This document shows positions 19,272 through 27,858 of a stretch of 64,000 nucleotides of DNA, piece by piece. Position numbers and translations under genes: made by a program. This DNA is from Pseudodesulfovibrio sp. 5S69. GTDB lineage: Bacteria; Desulfobacterota; Desulfovibrionia; Desulfovibrionales; Desulfovibrionaceae. The stretch spans positions 4,025,501-4,089,500 of the forward strand of contig NZ_CP146609.1 of assembly GCF_037094465.1 (NCBI RefSeq), in the 5' to 3' direction. Under the pieces are notes generated by a model, which was not told the DNA's origin, made no database searches, and worked only from the letters and a program-made list of their open reading frames with translations. Positions within the stretch are counted from its first letter, which is position 1. Each line of letters begins with the position of its first letter.

Positions 19272-19319
19272 CTTGTGCAAGATAATGCCCGCTCTGGGCG
19301 CAAGCCTTTGCACCCTTGC
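19272..19319 (+). promoter_or_regulatory. candidate ZraR-type enhancer sites, SHOCT gene copy 2
   Basis: CTTGTGCAAG palindrome at 19272-19281 and TTGCAC half-sites downstream, as in copy 1. Confidence 0.5.
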
Positions 19320-19376
19320 ACGTCCCCAGCTCTGGACTGATTCTGACAACACACTGAAATATCATCGTAAATATTT

Positions 19377-19391
19377 TGGCACGGTCCATGC
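19377..19391 (+). promoter_or_regulatory. sigma-54 promoter of the SHOCT gene, copy 2
   Basis: TGGCACGGTCCATGC, identical to copy 1. Confidence 0.75.
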
Positions 19392-19422
19392 TTATTCCAG
19401 ACAAACACGCTCTGGAGGCTCC

Positions 19423-19716
19423 ATGAACTATCTGACCACATTCGGAAACTGGTGTTCCGGCCCGGGATTCGGGCACGGCGCAGGCTTCGGCGGCTGGTCC
19501 GGCAGCATGAGCATGGGCCTGGGCTTTCCTTTCGGGGGGATCGTCCAGCTTCTTATCCTGGGCCTGATCATATATTTCACGGTGCGCCTGATCCGGAAAC
19601 CCGCCACACATTCGGGACCGGGCACGCCGGTGGATGTCCTCAAACGCCGATACGCGGCCGGTGAAATCGACCGGGAAACGTATCGCGCCATGAAGGATGA
19701 GCTCAGCAACAGCTAA
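19423..19716 (+). CDS. SHOCT-domain small membrane protein, copy 2 (intact)
   Basis: 97 residues after a TGGAGG ribosome site. Order: a Gly/Met/His/Trp-rich N-terminal stretch (GPGFGHGAGFGGWSG), one membrane segment (IVQLLILGLIIYFTV), a short basic linker, and a C-terminal SHOCT motif (LKRRYAAGEIDRETYRAMK). SHOCT domains are short oligomerisation or interaction motifs often tied to envelope proteins. Transcription from a sigma-54 promoter with TTGTGCA palindromes like zraP suggests a role in the same envelope metal-stress response; this is inference. Its Gly/Met/His-rich stretch recalls the tail of ZraP. Confidence 0.8.
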   Translation: MNYLTTFGNWCSGPGFGHGAGFGGWSGSMSMGLGFPFGGIVQLLILGLIIYFTVRLIRKPATHSGPGTPVDVLKRRYAAGEIDRETYRAMKDELSNS

Positions 19717-19739
19717 TGGACATACACACCTCCCCAAGC

Positions 19740-19778
19740 AAAGGCCCCCGCCGGACTCTCCTTCCGGCGGGGGCTTTT
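19740..19778. terminator. bidirectional terminator between SHOCT gene and gltX, copy 2
   Basis: Same GC-rich stem as at 11344-11382 with A- and T-runs on either side. Confidence 0.9.
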
Positions 19779-19830
19779 CGCGTCCCTTTTCAAGGGGAAA
19801 GCGGGGCGAACCGGCTGACGCCGGAAACCG

Positions 19831-21228
19831 CTACAACTCCACCGCCCTCCGGATGCGGGCCAAGGTCTGCTCCCTGCCGAGCACGACCATGGTCTCGAAC
19901 AGGCCGGGCGACTGGGTCTTGCCGGTGATGGCCACGCGGATGGGCTGGGCGATGACCTTGAACTTGATGCCCTTCTCCTCGATGAACTGCCGGTGCACGT
20001 CCTCCAGGGCGGCCTCGGTGAACTCGGAAAGCGCTTCCAGGCGGTCCGCGATCTCCGCGAGCAGCGGCTTGGTCTCCCCGGTCAGGAACTTCTGCACCGC
20101 GGCCTCGTCGTAGGACAGGAAGGACGCGTCCACGATGAACGGCCGCGCCTGCTCCAGCATGTCGAGCACGGACTTGGCACGCGGCTGCAACAGCGGCGCG
20201 ATCCTGGCGAACTGCTCTCGGGTCACGGACCCGGCCTCCTCCTCGCCCACTTCGCGGGCCAGGAAGTCGCAGAGCATCCCGGCCAGCCGGTCCGGGTCGG
20301 CCTTCTGCATGTACTGGCCGTTGACCCACTCGAACTTGGTCAGGTCGAAGACCGACGGCGAGTTGCCCAGGCCGTCCGTGGTGAACAGCTCGACCATTTC
20401 GTCCATGGTGAACAGCTCCTGGTCGCCGTGGGACCAGCCCAGCCGCGCCAGATAGTTGGTCACGGCCTCGGGCAGATAGCCCATCTTCTCGTACTCCATG
20501 ACCGACAGCGCGCCGTGGCGCTTGGAAAGCTTCTTCTTGTCCGGGCCGAGGATCATGGGCACGTGGCCGAACTCCGGCACGTCCCAGCCCATGGCCCGGT
20601 AGATCAGAATCTGGCGCGGGGTGTTGTTCACGTGGTCGTCGCCGCGCAGCACGCGGTTCACGTCCATGTCGTGGTCGTCCACCACCACGGCCAGGTTGTA
20701 GGTCGGCGTGCCGTCCGAGCGGCGCAGGATCATGTCGTCCATCTCGGCGTTCTCCACCGAGATGTACCCCTTGACCATGTCCTTGTACCCGGTGGCGCCC
20801 TCCTGCGGGGCCTTCAGCCGGACCACGCCCGAGGTCAGCCCCTTGTCGCGGCAGGTGCCGTCGTACTTGGGCTTGCGGCCTTCCTTCATGGCCCGCTCGC
20901 GCATGGCGTCCACGTCTTCCTTGCTGCAATCGCAATAATAGGCGTGGCCCGAGGCGATGAGCTGGTCGATGACTTCATTGTGCCGGTCCGCGCGGGTGGA
21001 CTGGAAGACGATCTCGCCGTCGTGTTCGAGCCCCAGCCAGCGCATGGAATCGATGATGGCGTCGGTCGCCTCCTGCGTGGACCGCTCGCGGTCCGTGTCC
21101 TCGATGCGCAGGCGGAACTCACCGCCCTGGGACCGGGCCAGCAGCCAGGAAAACAACGCGGTGCGCGCACCGCCGATATGCAGAAACCCGGTCGGGCTCG
21201 GCGCAAAACGGGAAACGATCTTGGTCAT
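19831..21228 (-). CDS. gltX: glutamyl-tRNA synthetase, copy 2 (intact)
   Basis: 465 residues, usual length for bacterial GluRS. Class I signature FAPSPTGFLHIGGARTA near the N-terminus, KLSKRHG as the KMSKS equivalent, and a zinc-knuckle-like YYCDC ... YDGTC. Attaches Glu to tRNA-Glu. Convergent with the SHOCT gene; the hairpin repeats begin directly upstream of its start. The start ATG 21228 gives MTKIVSRFAPSPTG. Confidence 0.97.
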   Translation of the reverse strand: MTKIVSRFAPSPTGFLHIGGARTALFSWLLARSQGGEFRLRIEDTDRERSTQEATDAIIDSMRWLGLEHDGEIVFQSTRADRHNEVIDQLIASGHAYYCDCSKEDVDAMRERAMKEGRKPKYDGTCRDKGLTSGVVRLKAPQEGATGYKDMVKGYISVENAEMDDMILRRSDGTPTYNLAVVVDDHDMDVNRVLRGDDHVNNTPRQILIYRAMGWDVPEFGHVPMILGPDKKKLSKRHGALSVMEYEKMGYLPEAVTNYLARLGWSHGDQELFTMDEMVELFTTDGLGNSPSVFDLTKFEWVNGQYMQKADPDRLAGMLCDFLAREVGEEEAGSVTREQFARIAPLLQPRAKSVLDMLEQARPFIVDASFLSYDEAAVQKFLTGETKPLLAEIADRLEALSEFTEAALEDVHRQFIEEKGIKFKVIAQPIRVAITGKTQSPGLFETMVVLGREQTLARIRRAVEL

Positions 21229-21234
21229 ATGAAT

Positions 21235-21452
21235 GCCTCCGGCGGCCAGGGAACCTTTTGAAAAAGGTTCCCTGGACCCTCCAAAACTTTTTATCGCCGC
21301 TTCGCGGATGGTGCGAACGCGGTGTACATTAAATTATATGTACCGCCGACGCGGGGGTGCCTCCGGCGGCCAGGGCGCTGCCTGGACCCGCTTAAGAACC
21401 TTCTGGAGAAGGTCTTAGGATCTCCAGAGCTCTTTAGCGCCGCTTCGCGGAT
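21235..21452 (-). repeat. two intergenic long-hairpin repeats at the right edge of the duplication
   Basis: Counterparts of 12838-13062. The second has a degraded stem (CCTTCTGGAGAAGGTCTTAGG versus the perfect palindrome in copy 1) and A-runs interrupted by G. It ends in CGCCGCTTCGCGG at 21438-21450, after which the sequence is unique. Confidence 0.75.
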
Positions 21453-21511
21453 GGTGCGAACGCGGCAGGGTTTATAATTTTAGATAATATGTCTGCCCGA
21501 TACTCCCCCTC

Positions 21512-21620
21512 GCGAAGCGACCCAAAAAGTTTGGGAGGGTGAGAAGGGATGGAGTCCGGAAGAGGGAGAGGAACCCTTTTCTCAAAGGGTTCCCTCTCTT
21601 CCCCGGCTGCCGGAGGCACC
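21512..21620 (+). repeat. intergenic long-hairpin repeat downstream of the NifU-like gene
   Basis: GCGAAGCG, AAAAAGTTTGGGAGGG, hairpin GGAACCCTTTTCTCAAAGGG..., then GGCTGCCGGAGGC ending 8 bp from the nfuA-like stop codon. Confidence 0.75.
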
Positions 21621-21627
21621 GTCGCCG

Positions 21628-21849
21628 CTACACGGCTTCGACGCCTTTTACTTCGGGGAGTTCCTTGAGGATGATCCGTTCGATGCCGTTCTTGAGGGTC
21701 ATCTGGGACATGGGGCAGCCCTTGCAGGCGCCCGTCAGGCGAACCTTGACGATGCCGGAGTCGGTGACTTCGACCAGTTCCACGTCGCCGCCGTCGCCCT
21801 GGAGCATGGGACGGACCTTGTCCAGTACGGCTTCCACTTTTTCTCGCAT
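21628..21849 (-). CDS. NifU C-terminal-domain protein (Fe-S scaffold)
   Basis: 73 residues from [20 protein letters not shown] after ACGGAGG. Consists only of the NifU C-terminal domain: [11 protein letters not shown] and the Fe-S-binding CxxC in [10 protein letters not shown]. Such stand-alone Nfu proteins carry [4Fe-4S] clusters to target enzymes, fitting an anaerobe rich in Fe-S proteins. It sits 119 bp downstream of the HDOD gene on the same strand. Longer frames upstream of the chosen start have no Nfu similarity. Confidence 0.92.
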   Translation of the reverse strand: MREKVEAVLDKVRPMLQGDGGDVELVEVTDSGIVKVRLTGACKGCPMSQMTLKNGIERIILKELPEVKGVEAV

Positions 21850-21968
21850 GACAAAACCTCCGTGAATTCGGGTTCGGTCGGAACATCTACGGCCTGGCGC
21901 GCCGGTTGTCAAACCCGGCGCGCGGACCGGAAACGTTGCTGGGGTTCGGAGCCGGACAAACGGCCCGG

Positions 21969-23036
21969 CTATTGGTCGATGAGGATGGCGAAGGCCTCGT
22001 CGAGCTCCTCGTCCAGGTCCTCGACCATCTCGTCCATCAGCTCCGGGGTGAAGTGCATGGAGGCCCAGACCTCGGGGCATGGGGGCTGGACAAAGAACTC
22101 GCCGCTGGAGCCGACGCCCAGGCCGGTGGCGATGGTCTCGGCGCAATGGACCAGGAGCGGCTCGCTCTCCTTGTGGCCCGCCTTGGGCTGGTGGTGTTCG
22201 AGCACGGCCGAGACCAGGACATAGGGGAAATTCCATTTGCGCAGGAGCATGCCGCCCAAGGTGGCGTGGTCGAACCCGAGCAACGCCTTTTCCTCGGCAA
22301 ACAGGACCACGTCCTTGGCCCGCGCGTGGGCGTGCACGGCCGTGGCCCGTTCCGGCTCCACCTGGAGCAGGATGAGCTGGCCGATGTCGTGCAGCAGGCC
22401 GGACACGAAGGCCCGTTCCGGGTCTCCCTGGCCCGTGATGCGGCACAGCCGCCGGGCGATGAGACCGCAGCAGATGGAATGCTTCCAGAACTGCTCCATG
22501 TTGATGACGTCGGCGGGCACGTCCTTGAACAGGGACATGACCGAGGTGCCCACGGCCAGGGTGGACAGCTGGTTCACGCCGACCACGGTGACGGCTCGCG
22601 AGATGGTGTCGATCTGCATGGGCAGGGAGTAGAAGGCGGAGTTGACCATGCGCAGGAGAAAGGCGGTCAGGCCGGGGTCCTGGCTGATGATCTCGGCCAG
22701 GTCGTCGGCCGAATTGGACCGGGAACTGATGGCCTGTTGCAGTTCGAGGAAGACCTGCGGCAGGGCCGGGAGCTGGTGGTCATGGCGCAGGATGTCCAAG
22801 GGGTCCAGGGGCAGGACCTCGGGCAGTGGAGACTCGGCTTCGAGCCGCTCGAAGCGGTGCGGATTCGCGGTCATGTCCGCGGCCACGCGCCTGACCCCGA
22901 GGCGGGCCAGCCGCTTCAGGGAATCGTCCGGTTTCTTTATGAACTTGAACCGCTTGGTCAGCAGTTTCTTTGCCGCTTCGAGGGTCTCGGGCGCGAACGC
23001 ATCCCCGGCCTTCACCCTGGCGCTTTCTTCAGCCAT
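21969..23036 (-). CDS. HDOD-domain protein (signalling)
   Basis: 355 residues. An N-terminal region of about 85 residues without recognised fold is followed by an HDOD domain ([60 protein letters not shown]). HDOD domains are HD-like folds, usually without hydrolase activity, used in two-component and c-di-GMP signalling. The HD pair is partly kept here (GLLHDIGQL). No signalling partner lies next to it. Ends with an acidic helix. Confidence 0.85.
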   Translation of the reverse strand: MAEESARVKAGDAFAPETLEAAKKLLTKRFKFIKKPDDSLKRLARLGVRRVAADMTANPHRFERLEAESPLPEVLPLDPLDILRHDHQLPALPQVFLELQQAISSRSNSADDLAEIISQDPGLTAFLLRMVNSAFYSLPMQIDTISRAVTVVGVNQLSTLAVGTSVMSLFKDVPADVINMEQFWKHSICCGLIARRLCRITGQGDPERAFVSGLLHDIGQLILLQVEPERATAVHAHARAKDVVLFAEEKALLGFDHATLGGMLLRKWNFPYVLVSAVLEHHQPKAGHKESEPLLVHCAETIATGLGVGSSGEFFVQPPCPEVWASMHFTPELMDEMVEDLDEELDEAFAILIDQ

Positions 23037-23138
23037 CTGTCGTTCCTCGGTGGTTATGGAAGCCAGCCGCCTGCAACATAATAGAAAGCACGTAGGATAT
23101 AAAGCCCTTTTTGCCGAAAACCGGGGACCTCGCCCCTC

Positions 23139-24383
23139 CTAGAGCAGTTGGAAGTTGTACTGGAGCCGCAGCCGGACCTGATAGCCGTCCTTGCCGCCCA
23201 TGCTCGCGTCCTCGTCCTGATAGGAGAAGCGGCTGAGGAGGCTCATCCCCTTCAGATCGCCGTCGAAGTCGTAATAAATATTGAGGTCGTATTCACTGCG
23301 GTCGAAGGAGGCGTGGGGGCCCGTGTCCGGGGTGTCGCCCAGACCGGCCTTGATGTCCGCCCGGTAGCCGTCCCAGCCGATGCGCGAGAAGTCGTAGCCC
23401 ACGCCGAGCAGGATCGCCTTTTCCCCGGCCCGCGAGAAATTGTAGGCCATCATGTTGTTGAAGAACGGATAGACGCCCCAGGAGTTGCGGATGGTCGTGT
23501 CGTCGTTGACGATGGACCCGCCCAGGTCGAAGGTGAACCCGCTGTACTTGAGGGTGCCCATGAGCCCGGCCTCCTGCCCGCTGTAGACGCCGTTCAACTG
23601 GTCCCCCACGCTGCGCTGGTCCACGCCCTGAAAGAGCACGGAGTACTGGACGTCCTTGGGATCGCCGAAGGTGTACTTGAACTGGGTGAAAAAGGTGTTG
23701 TCCAGGTCCGGGGCGTAGTAGTTCCAGAACCGCGTCGGCAGGGAGGCGACGGGTTTCCAGTCGGCGCCGGCCATGACCACGCCCCGATCGACGCCTCTGA
23801 GCCCGGCCATGTAACTCATGGACTTGAACAGCTCGGTGTCGCGGCCCTTTTCCTTGTCCACCCAGAACAGGGACAGCTCCAGGTCGTCGATGGCGTTGGT
23901 CTTCAGGCCGTAGGCCTCAAAGGTCTGCGGGAGCATGCGGCTGTCGTTGCCGTTGATGAACGGGGTCTCGATGCGCTGCCGCCAGACGCGCGCCTCGGTA
24001 TCGGCATAGCGGGCCTTCAGGTATGCCTCGGCCAGGACCGCGAAGCCCTCGTTTTTCGAAGTGAGCAGCCCGGTGCCGCCCTGGTCCGGCTGGTTGAGCT
24101 CGCCGCTGATGGGTGCCGTGCCGTACAGGGCCGCGCCCACGCCGAAGATGTCCTCTATCCACGGGGTCTCGTACTTGAGCCAGCCGCCCAGTGCCAGGGA
24201 CTCCTTGATGTTGTCGAACTCCTGGCCCGTGTCCTTGTTGCGCTGGGTGAAATAATAGAGCCGGGCCTGGCCGGTCACGGTGCCCCACTTGGAGGCCTCC
24301 TTTTCATCGGCGGCATAGCCCGGCAGGGCGAGGATCAGGGAAAGGAGACAGGCCAGGACGAGGTGCGAAAATTTGGCGGACAC
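23139..24383 (-). CDS. OprD-like outer-membrane porin
   Basis: 414 residues from a GTG start at 24383, chosen because AAGGA precedes it and because it yields a signal peptide (VSAKFSHLVLACLLSLILAL, cleavage after GYAA). The mature part is made of alternating amphipathic strands, with FNNMMAYNFSRAGEKAILLG and the closing LRLQYNFQLL typical of the OprD/OprB-like porin group; the last residue before Leu-Leu is aromatic-rich as expected for a beta-barrel end. Probably a channel for small acids or amino acids. Single gene. Confidence 0.8.
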   Translation of the reverse strand: MSAKFSHLVLACLLSLILALPGYAADEKEASKWGTVTGQARLYYFTQRNKDTGQEFDNIKESLALGGWLKYETPWIEDIFGVGAALYGTAPISGELNQPDQGGTGLLTSKNEGFAVLAEAYLKARYADTEARVWRQRIETPFINGNDSRMLPQTFEAYGLKTNAIDDLELSLFWVDKEKGRDTELFKSMSYMAGLRGVDRGVVMAGADWKPVASLPTRFWNYYAPDLDNTFFTQFKYTFGDPKDVQYSVLFQGVDQRSVGDQLNGVYSGQEAGLMGTLKYSGFTFDLGGSIVNDDTTIRNSWGVYPFFNNMMAYNFSRAGEKAILLGVGYDFSRIGWDGYRADIKAGLGDTPDTGPHASFDRSEYDLNIYYDFDGDLKGMSLLSRFSYQDEDASMGGKDGYQVRLRLQYNFQLL

Positions 24384-24555
24384 GGCGTAATTCCTTGGGT
24401 TGAAGCCTTGAGAGCCGGGGCTGTCCGTTGCCCGGGCGCGAAGCCCGGACCCGGCAATACCCCCGATCGGCCAGGAGGACGAGCCCATGCCGATGCGGTC
24501 ACGCTACACTATCCTCGCGTAAAAGGTAACCATTATCTTGAAAGGTTGGGTCGCC

Positions 24556-25182
24556 TCAAAAAATGAAGTGCGGATTGTTCTCCTTCTCGTGGCGCACCGT
24601 GGTCATGGGCCCGTGTCCGGAGTAGACGCGGGTGTCGTCCGGCAGGGTGAAGATGCGTGAGCGGATGGAGGAAAGCAGCTCCGAGGAGCTGCCGCGCGGC
24701 AGGTCGGTGCGGCCCACGGCGATCATGAACAGCAGGTCGCCCACGAACACGCACCCAGCGGCCGGGAAGAAATAGGACAGCCCGCCCGGCGTGTGGCCGG
24801 GGGTGTCCAGGACGAAGAACGGCTGGTCCAGCGCCGTGCGCCGTCCCGGCCCCAAGGCGGTGTACGGAAAGTCGATGAACCGCGCGAACTCCCGACTGCC
24901 GCCCGCCTCGAAGGAGAGTTCCTTGAGGAATTCGTCCTCCCCGCTGCCGAAGACCGGTGCGGGATGGACCTCAAGGAGTTCCTTGACCCCGCCGATATGG
25001 TCCAGGTGGAAGTGGGTCAGGTACACGCCCTCCAGGGCCAGATCGAGGGCCGTGATGCGCTCGATCAGCCGGTCCGGCTCCAGGCCGACGTCCACGACCA
25101 CGGCGCGGCCGCCCATGCTCACCAGATAGCAGTTGGTCTCGTCCGGACCGAGGATGAAGGTCTCTATGGTCAGTCTGGCCAT
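24556..25182 (-). CDS. metallo-beta-lactamase-fold hydrolase, glyoxalase II-like
   Basis: 208 residues, full length for the small MBL hydrolases. Metal motif THFHLDHIGG, further ligands in TPGHTPGG and FVGDLLF, and the closing SGHGPMTT. Such enzymes hydrolyse thioesters (hydroxyacylglutathione-like) or related substrates; the true substrate is not readable. Divergent from the GNCQ gene, with a 20-bp inverted repeat in the shared 65 bp gap. Confidence 0.9.
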   Translation of the reverse strand: MARLTIETFILGPDETNCYLVSMGGRAVVVDVGLEPDRLIERITALDLALEGVYLTHFHLDHIGGVKELLEVHPAPVFGSGEDEFLKELSFEAGGSREFARFIDFPYTALGPGRRTALDQPFFVLDTPGHTPGGLSYFFPAAGCVFVGDLLFMIAVGRTDLPRGSSSELLSSIRSRIFTLPDDTRVYSGHGPMTTVRHEKENNPHFIF

Positions 25183-25198
25183 GGCTTGCCCTGCTCCG

Positions 25199-25218
25199 CT
25201 TCCACGCGTATGTGGAAG
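25199..25218. promoter_or_regulatory. inverted repeat in the divergent MBL/GNCQ gap, possible operator
   Basis: CTTCCAC-GCGTAT-GTGGAAG, 7-bp perfect arms. Located between two divergent starts, where a regulator could control both. Confidence 0.4.
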
Positions 25219-25247
25219 ATGACGTTAACGATTTCGCAAGGATAAAC

Positions 25248-26417
25248 ATGCTGTACTTCCTGGGCAACTGTCAAATGGATTTCCTGTCCCGGTCCGTGGC
25301 CGGGCTCGGCCTGCCCGTTGCTCATAATGAGCTGGCCTCGCCCATGACCCACGCGAGCCACCCGGACGGGGTCCCGCCCGCCCTGGCCCGCCTGGTCCGC
25401 GAGTTCGATCTCGGCGACGCCTTCAACGGACGGCGGCCGGAGGACCAGTTCGGCCTGCCCCGACAAGGGGACGAGCCCGCCCTGATGGTCCTGAACCTGT
25501 TCCACGAGACCGTTCCGCTCTTTCTGCACAATGATGATGGCTTCATCTTCCACATGAACCCGGCAGCCTGGCGCGCCGACCCGGCCCTGGCCGCCTGGAT
25601 GGAGGCGCACTGCCGCCCCATCGCGCCCAACCCGGCCACCTATCTGGCCCGGTACGGCCAGTTCCTCGCCCACGTCCGCGAGCGGCTCCCGGACACGCCG
25701 GTCCTCCTGGTCACCCGCCTGAACCACTACCCGGCCTTTGGTCCGGCCCCGTACTCCTACCTGGAAAACTGGTCGGGCTTAAGCCGCGAGGCCCCGGCCC
25801 ACTATGCGGTATGGGAACGAGAGCTGGGCGTGCGCACGCTCGACGCGAACCGCGTGTTCGGCGGCATCTGGCGTGAATCCGGCAGGACCATCGAGGCGCA
25901 CTGCCCGTTCCTGAAAATCGAACTGGAAGAACGCGACGGCACGGTCACCGGGCTGCGCGCCTCGCGGGACGTGGAGCATATCGGCCCGCTGTGGGCGCGG
26001 CTGGCCGACAAGGTCGCGGCCTTCATGGAGACAGGGCGGATTGGATACGATGCGCCGGAAACCGTGCCGCCCGAATGGGACCGGCCGTGGCAGCCCTCGA
26101 CCATGGACGACGAGGCGGTCATCGACCGCTTCGCCAGCGAGCGCAACTATCCCTGGGCCGAGGCGGTGGGCAGCTTCTTCATGGACCTCTCCCGCGACCG
26201 CACTCCCCTGCTGGCCGCATCCGGCGAGTTCATGCCCGTGTGCCACAATACCCTGCACATGGTCCGCGCCTACGGCCGCATCTTCAAGAACCCGCTGCTG
26301 GCCGCCTTCTGCGACGCCCACCGCCCGATTGCCGAGGCCTTCACCGACAACGGCTCCCTGTACCAGGCAGATTACCTGGCCCGCCTGGACGAAATCCGGG
26401 CGCACGCGCTGAGCTGA
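25248..26417 (+). CDS. GNCQ-motif protein, SGNH/WcbI-like, function unknown
   Basis: 389 residues from MLYFLGNCQMDFLSRSVAG after AAGGAT. The N-terminal GNCQ is like that of WcbI-type capsule acyltransferases and related SGNH-like folds, and RDVEHIGPL could supply the Asp/His pair. The C-terminal third (MDDEAVIDRFASERNYPWAEAVGS...) is not recognised. No glycosyltransferase cluster is adjacent. A second NCQ protein lies at 61145-61972. Function not assigned; a role in modifying a surface glycan is only a guess. Confidence 0.6.
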   Translation: MLYFLGNCQMDFLSRSVAGLGLPVAHNELASPMTHASHPDGVPPALARLVREFDLGDAFNGRRPEDQFGLPRQGDEPALMVLNLFHETVPLFLHNDDGFIFHMNPAAWRADPALAAWMEAHCRPIAPNPATYLARYGQFLAHVRERLPDTPVLLVTRLNHYPAFGPAPYSYLENWSGLSREAPAHYAVWERELGVRTLDANRVFGGIWRESGRTIEAHCPFLKIELEERDGTVTGLRASRDVEHIGPLWARLADKVAAFMETGRIGYDAPETVPPEWDRPWQPSTMDDEAVIDRFASERNYPWAEAVGSFFMDLSRDRTPLLAASGEFMPVCHNTLHMVRAYGRIFKNPLLAAFCDAHRPIAEAFTDNGSLYQADYLARLDEIRAHALS

Positions 26418-26506
26418 CGGGATCGGCGGCGGGAACGGCAAAAAAGACGAAGGCCGATTCGGCGACACCGAACCGGCCCTCTTGGCGTGATTCAGCGCCT
26501 GTCTGG

Positions 26507-27340
26507 TCAGTTGCCCTGAATGAATTCGAGAATGTCCTTGTTGATGACGTCCGCATGGATCGTGGCCATGCCGTGGGGATATCCCGGATAGGTCTTGAGC
26601 GTCCCGTTCTTGAGCATTTTGATCGAGCGCATGGCCGAGTCCTTGATGGGCACGACCTGGTCGTCCTCACCGTGCAGGACCAGGGTGGGAACGTCCATCT
26701 TCTTGAGGTCCTCGGTGAAGTCGGTCTCGGAAAAGACCTGGACGCAATCGTACTGGGCCTTGGCGCCGCCCATCATGCCCTGGCGCCACCAGTTCAGGAC
26801 GATGCCCGGCTGGGATTCCACGTCGTCGCGGTTGAAGCCGTAGAACGGCCCGGAAGCGACGTCGTGGTAGAATTGCGCCCGGTTCTTGAGCAGTTGCTCG
26901 CGGAAACCGTCGAACACCTCCATGGGCGTACCCTCGGGGTTGCTGTCGGACTTGACCATGATCGGGGGCACCGCGCCGATGAGGACGGCCTTGGCGACCC
27001 GGCCCTTGTCGGCCCCGGCCACGTACCGGGCGACCACGCCGCCGCCGGTGGAATGGCCGACCTGGACGGTGTCGCGCAGCCCCAACCGGTCCACCAGCTC
27101 GGCGGTATCCGCCGCATAGTGGTCCATGTCGATGCCGTCCCCGACCTGCGAGGACCGGCCGTCGCCCCGGCGATCGAAGGCGACGACGCGGAACCCCTTG
27201 TCGAGGAAGTAAAGCATCTGCGAATCCCACTCGTCGGCGGTCAGAGGCCAGCCGTGATGGAACACGATCGACTGTGCGGACTCGGGACCCCAATCCTTGT
27301 AATAAATATCAACGGCGTCTTTGGTCTGTAATATAGCCAT
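26507..27340 (-). CDS. alpha/beta hydrolase, cofactor-free haloperoxidase/arylesterase type
   Basis: 277 residues from MAILQTKDAVDIYYKDWG after AAGGAG. Nucleophile Ser in VGHSTGGG, oxyanion HHGWPL, Asp in HGEDDQVVP, His in YPGYPHGM. Matches the non-haem chloroperoxidase/arylesterase family, which hydrolyses aryl esters and can form peracids. No signal peptide. Single gene next to the Rhs island. Confidence 0.9.
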   Translation of the reverse strand: MAILQTKDAVDIYYKDWGPESAQSIVFHHGWPLTADEWDSQMLYFLDKGFRVVAFDRRGDGRSSQVGDGIDMDHYAADTAELVDRLGLRDTVQVGHSTGGGVVARYVAGADKGRVAKAVLIGAVPPIMVKSDSNPEGTPMEVFDGFREQLLKNRAQFYHDVASGPFYGFNRDDVESQPGIVLNWWRQGMMGGAKAQYDCVQVFSETDFTEDLKKMDVPTLVLHGEDDQVVPIKDSAMRSIKMLKNGTLKTYPGYPHGMATIHADVINKDILEFIQGN

Positions 27341-27535
27341 GGTCGAATCTCCTTTGTTTTGCGGAAGCGCTTCACCCCGGGGCGACGACGCCGAGGAAAG
27401 CGACGGAACCGACAACATAGCATGGCTGCGGGAAAATAGCACGTCGTTCCCGCGACAAAAACGAACGCTTGGCGGAACGTCGGGCAGGCCGACGGGTATT
27501 CGGGGTCGCGGAAAGCGATGCACACTCCCCCACGA

Positions 27536-27832
27536 CTACCTACTGACGGTAGCAAGCGCCTCCAGCCCATCGGCCGCAAGTCCGGCCAACGTCGTTCCAA
27601 TCCCGGCAATGCCGGTTGCCCCCGCAAGGCCCAAAATCAACGGTGCGAACAACCCCAGCGGATCCACCCCGTTTACCGGGTCATCAAAACAATACCCGTA
27701 CCAGTCCGGGTCGCCGCCCCTCTCCCCGATGGGGTCGAGTGCGGTCCACCTGCCGGTCCTGACGTCGTAGTCGCGCCAGCCGAAACGGACGAAACCGAGG
27801 TCCCGGTCGTGCAGGCCGCCCGAGAGCCTCAA
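27536..27832 (-). CDS. displaced Rhs C-terminal tip (orphan)
   Basis: 98 residues: the end of an Rhs core (FVRFGWRDYDVRTGRWTALD, PIGERGGDPDWYGYCFDDPVN, DPLGLF) fused to a short Gly/Ala-rich hydrophobic tail (GLAGATGIAGIGTTLAGLAA). It repeats about 155 bp of the main Rhs gene (28787-28945) nearly base for base, then differs. Fits a tip left behind when a new toxin/immunity pair recombined into the Rhs gene. The tail may be a truncated toxin. Probably not expressed alone. Confidence 0.75.
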   Translation of the reverse strand: MRLSGGLHDRDLGFVRFGWRDYDVRTGRWTALDPIGERGGDPDWYGYCFDDPVNGVDPLGLFAPLILGLAGATGIAGIGTTLAGLAADGLEALATVSR

Positions 27833-27858
27833 TCGATCATTGCCGACTTATCCGGTGA

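Larger units (their letters stand above)
13046..21450. repeat. tandem duplication, copy 2 (approximately 8.4 kb)
   Basis: Second unit, direct repeat of 4651-13045. Its right end runs into unique DNA after CGCCGCTTCGCGG at 21438-21450. Here fabF, the SHOCT gene and gltX are intact, plsX is broken and yceD has an altered tail. Confidence 0.95.

Noticed and set aside
4651..21450. Duplication caused by a transposon or integron
   Set aside because: No transposase, integrase or terminal inverted repeats; both edges are short chromosomal repeats, which explains the joint.
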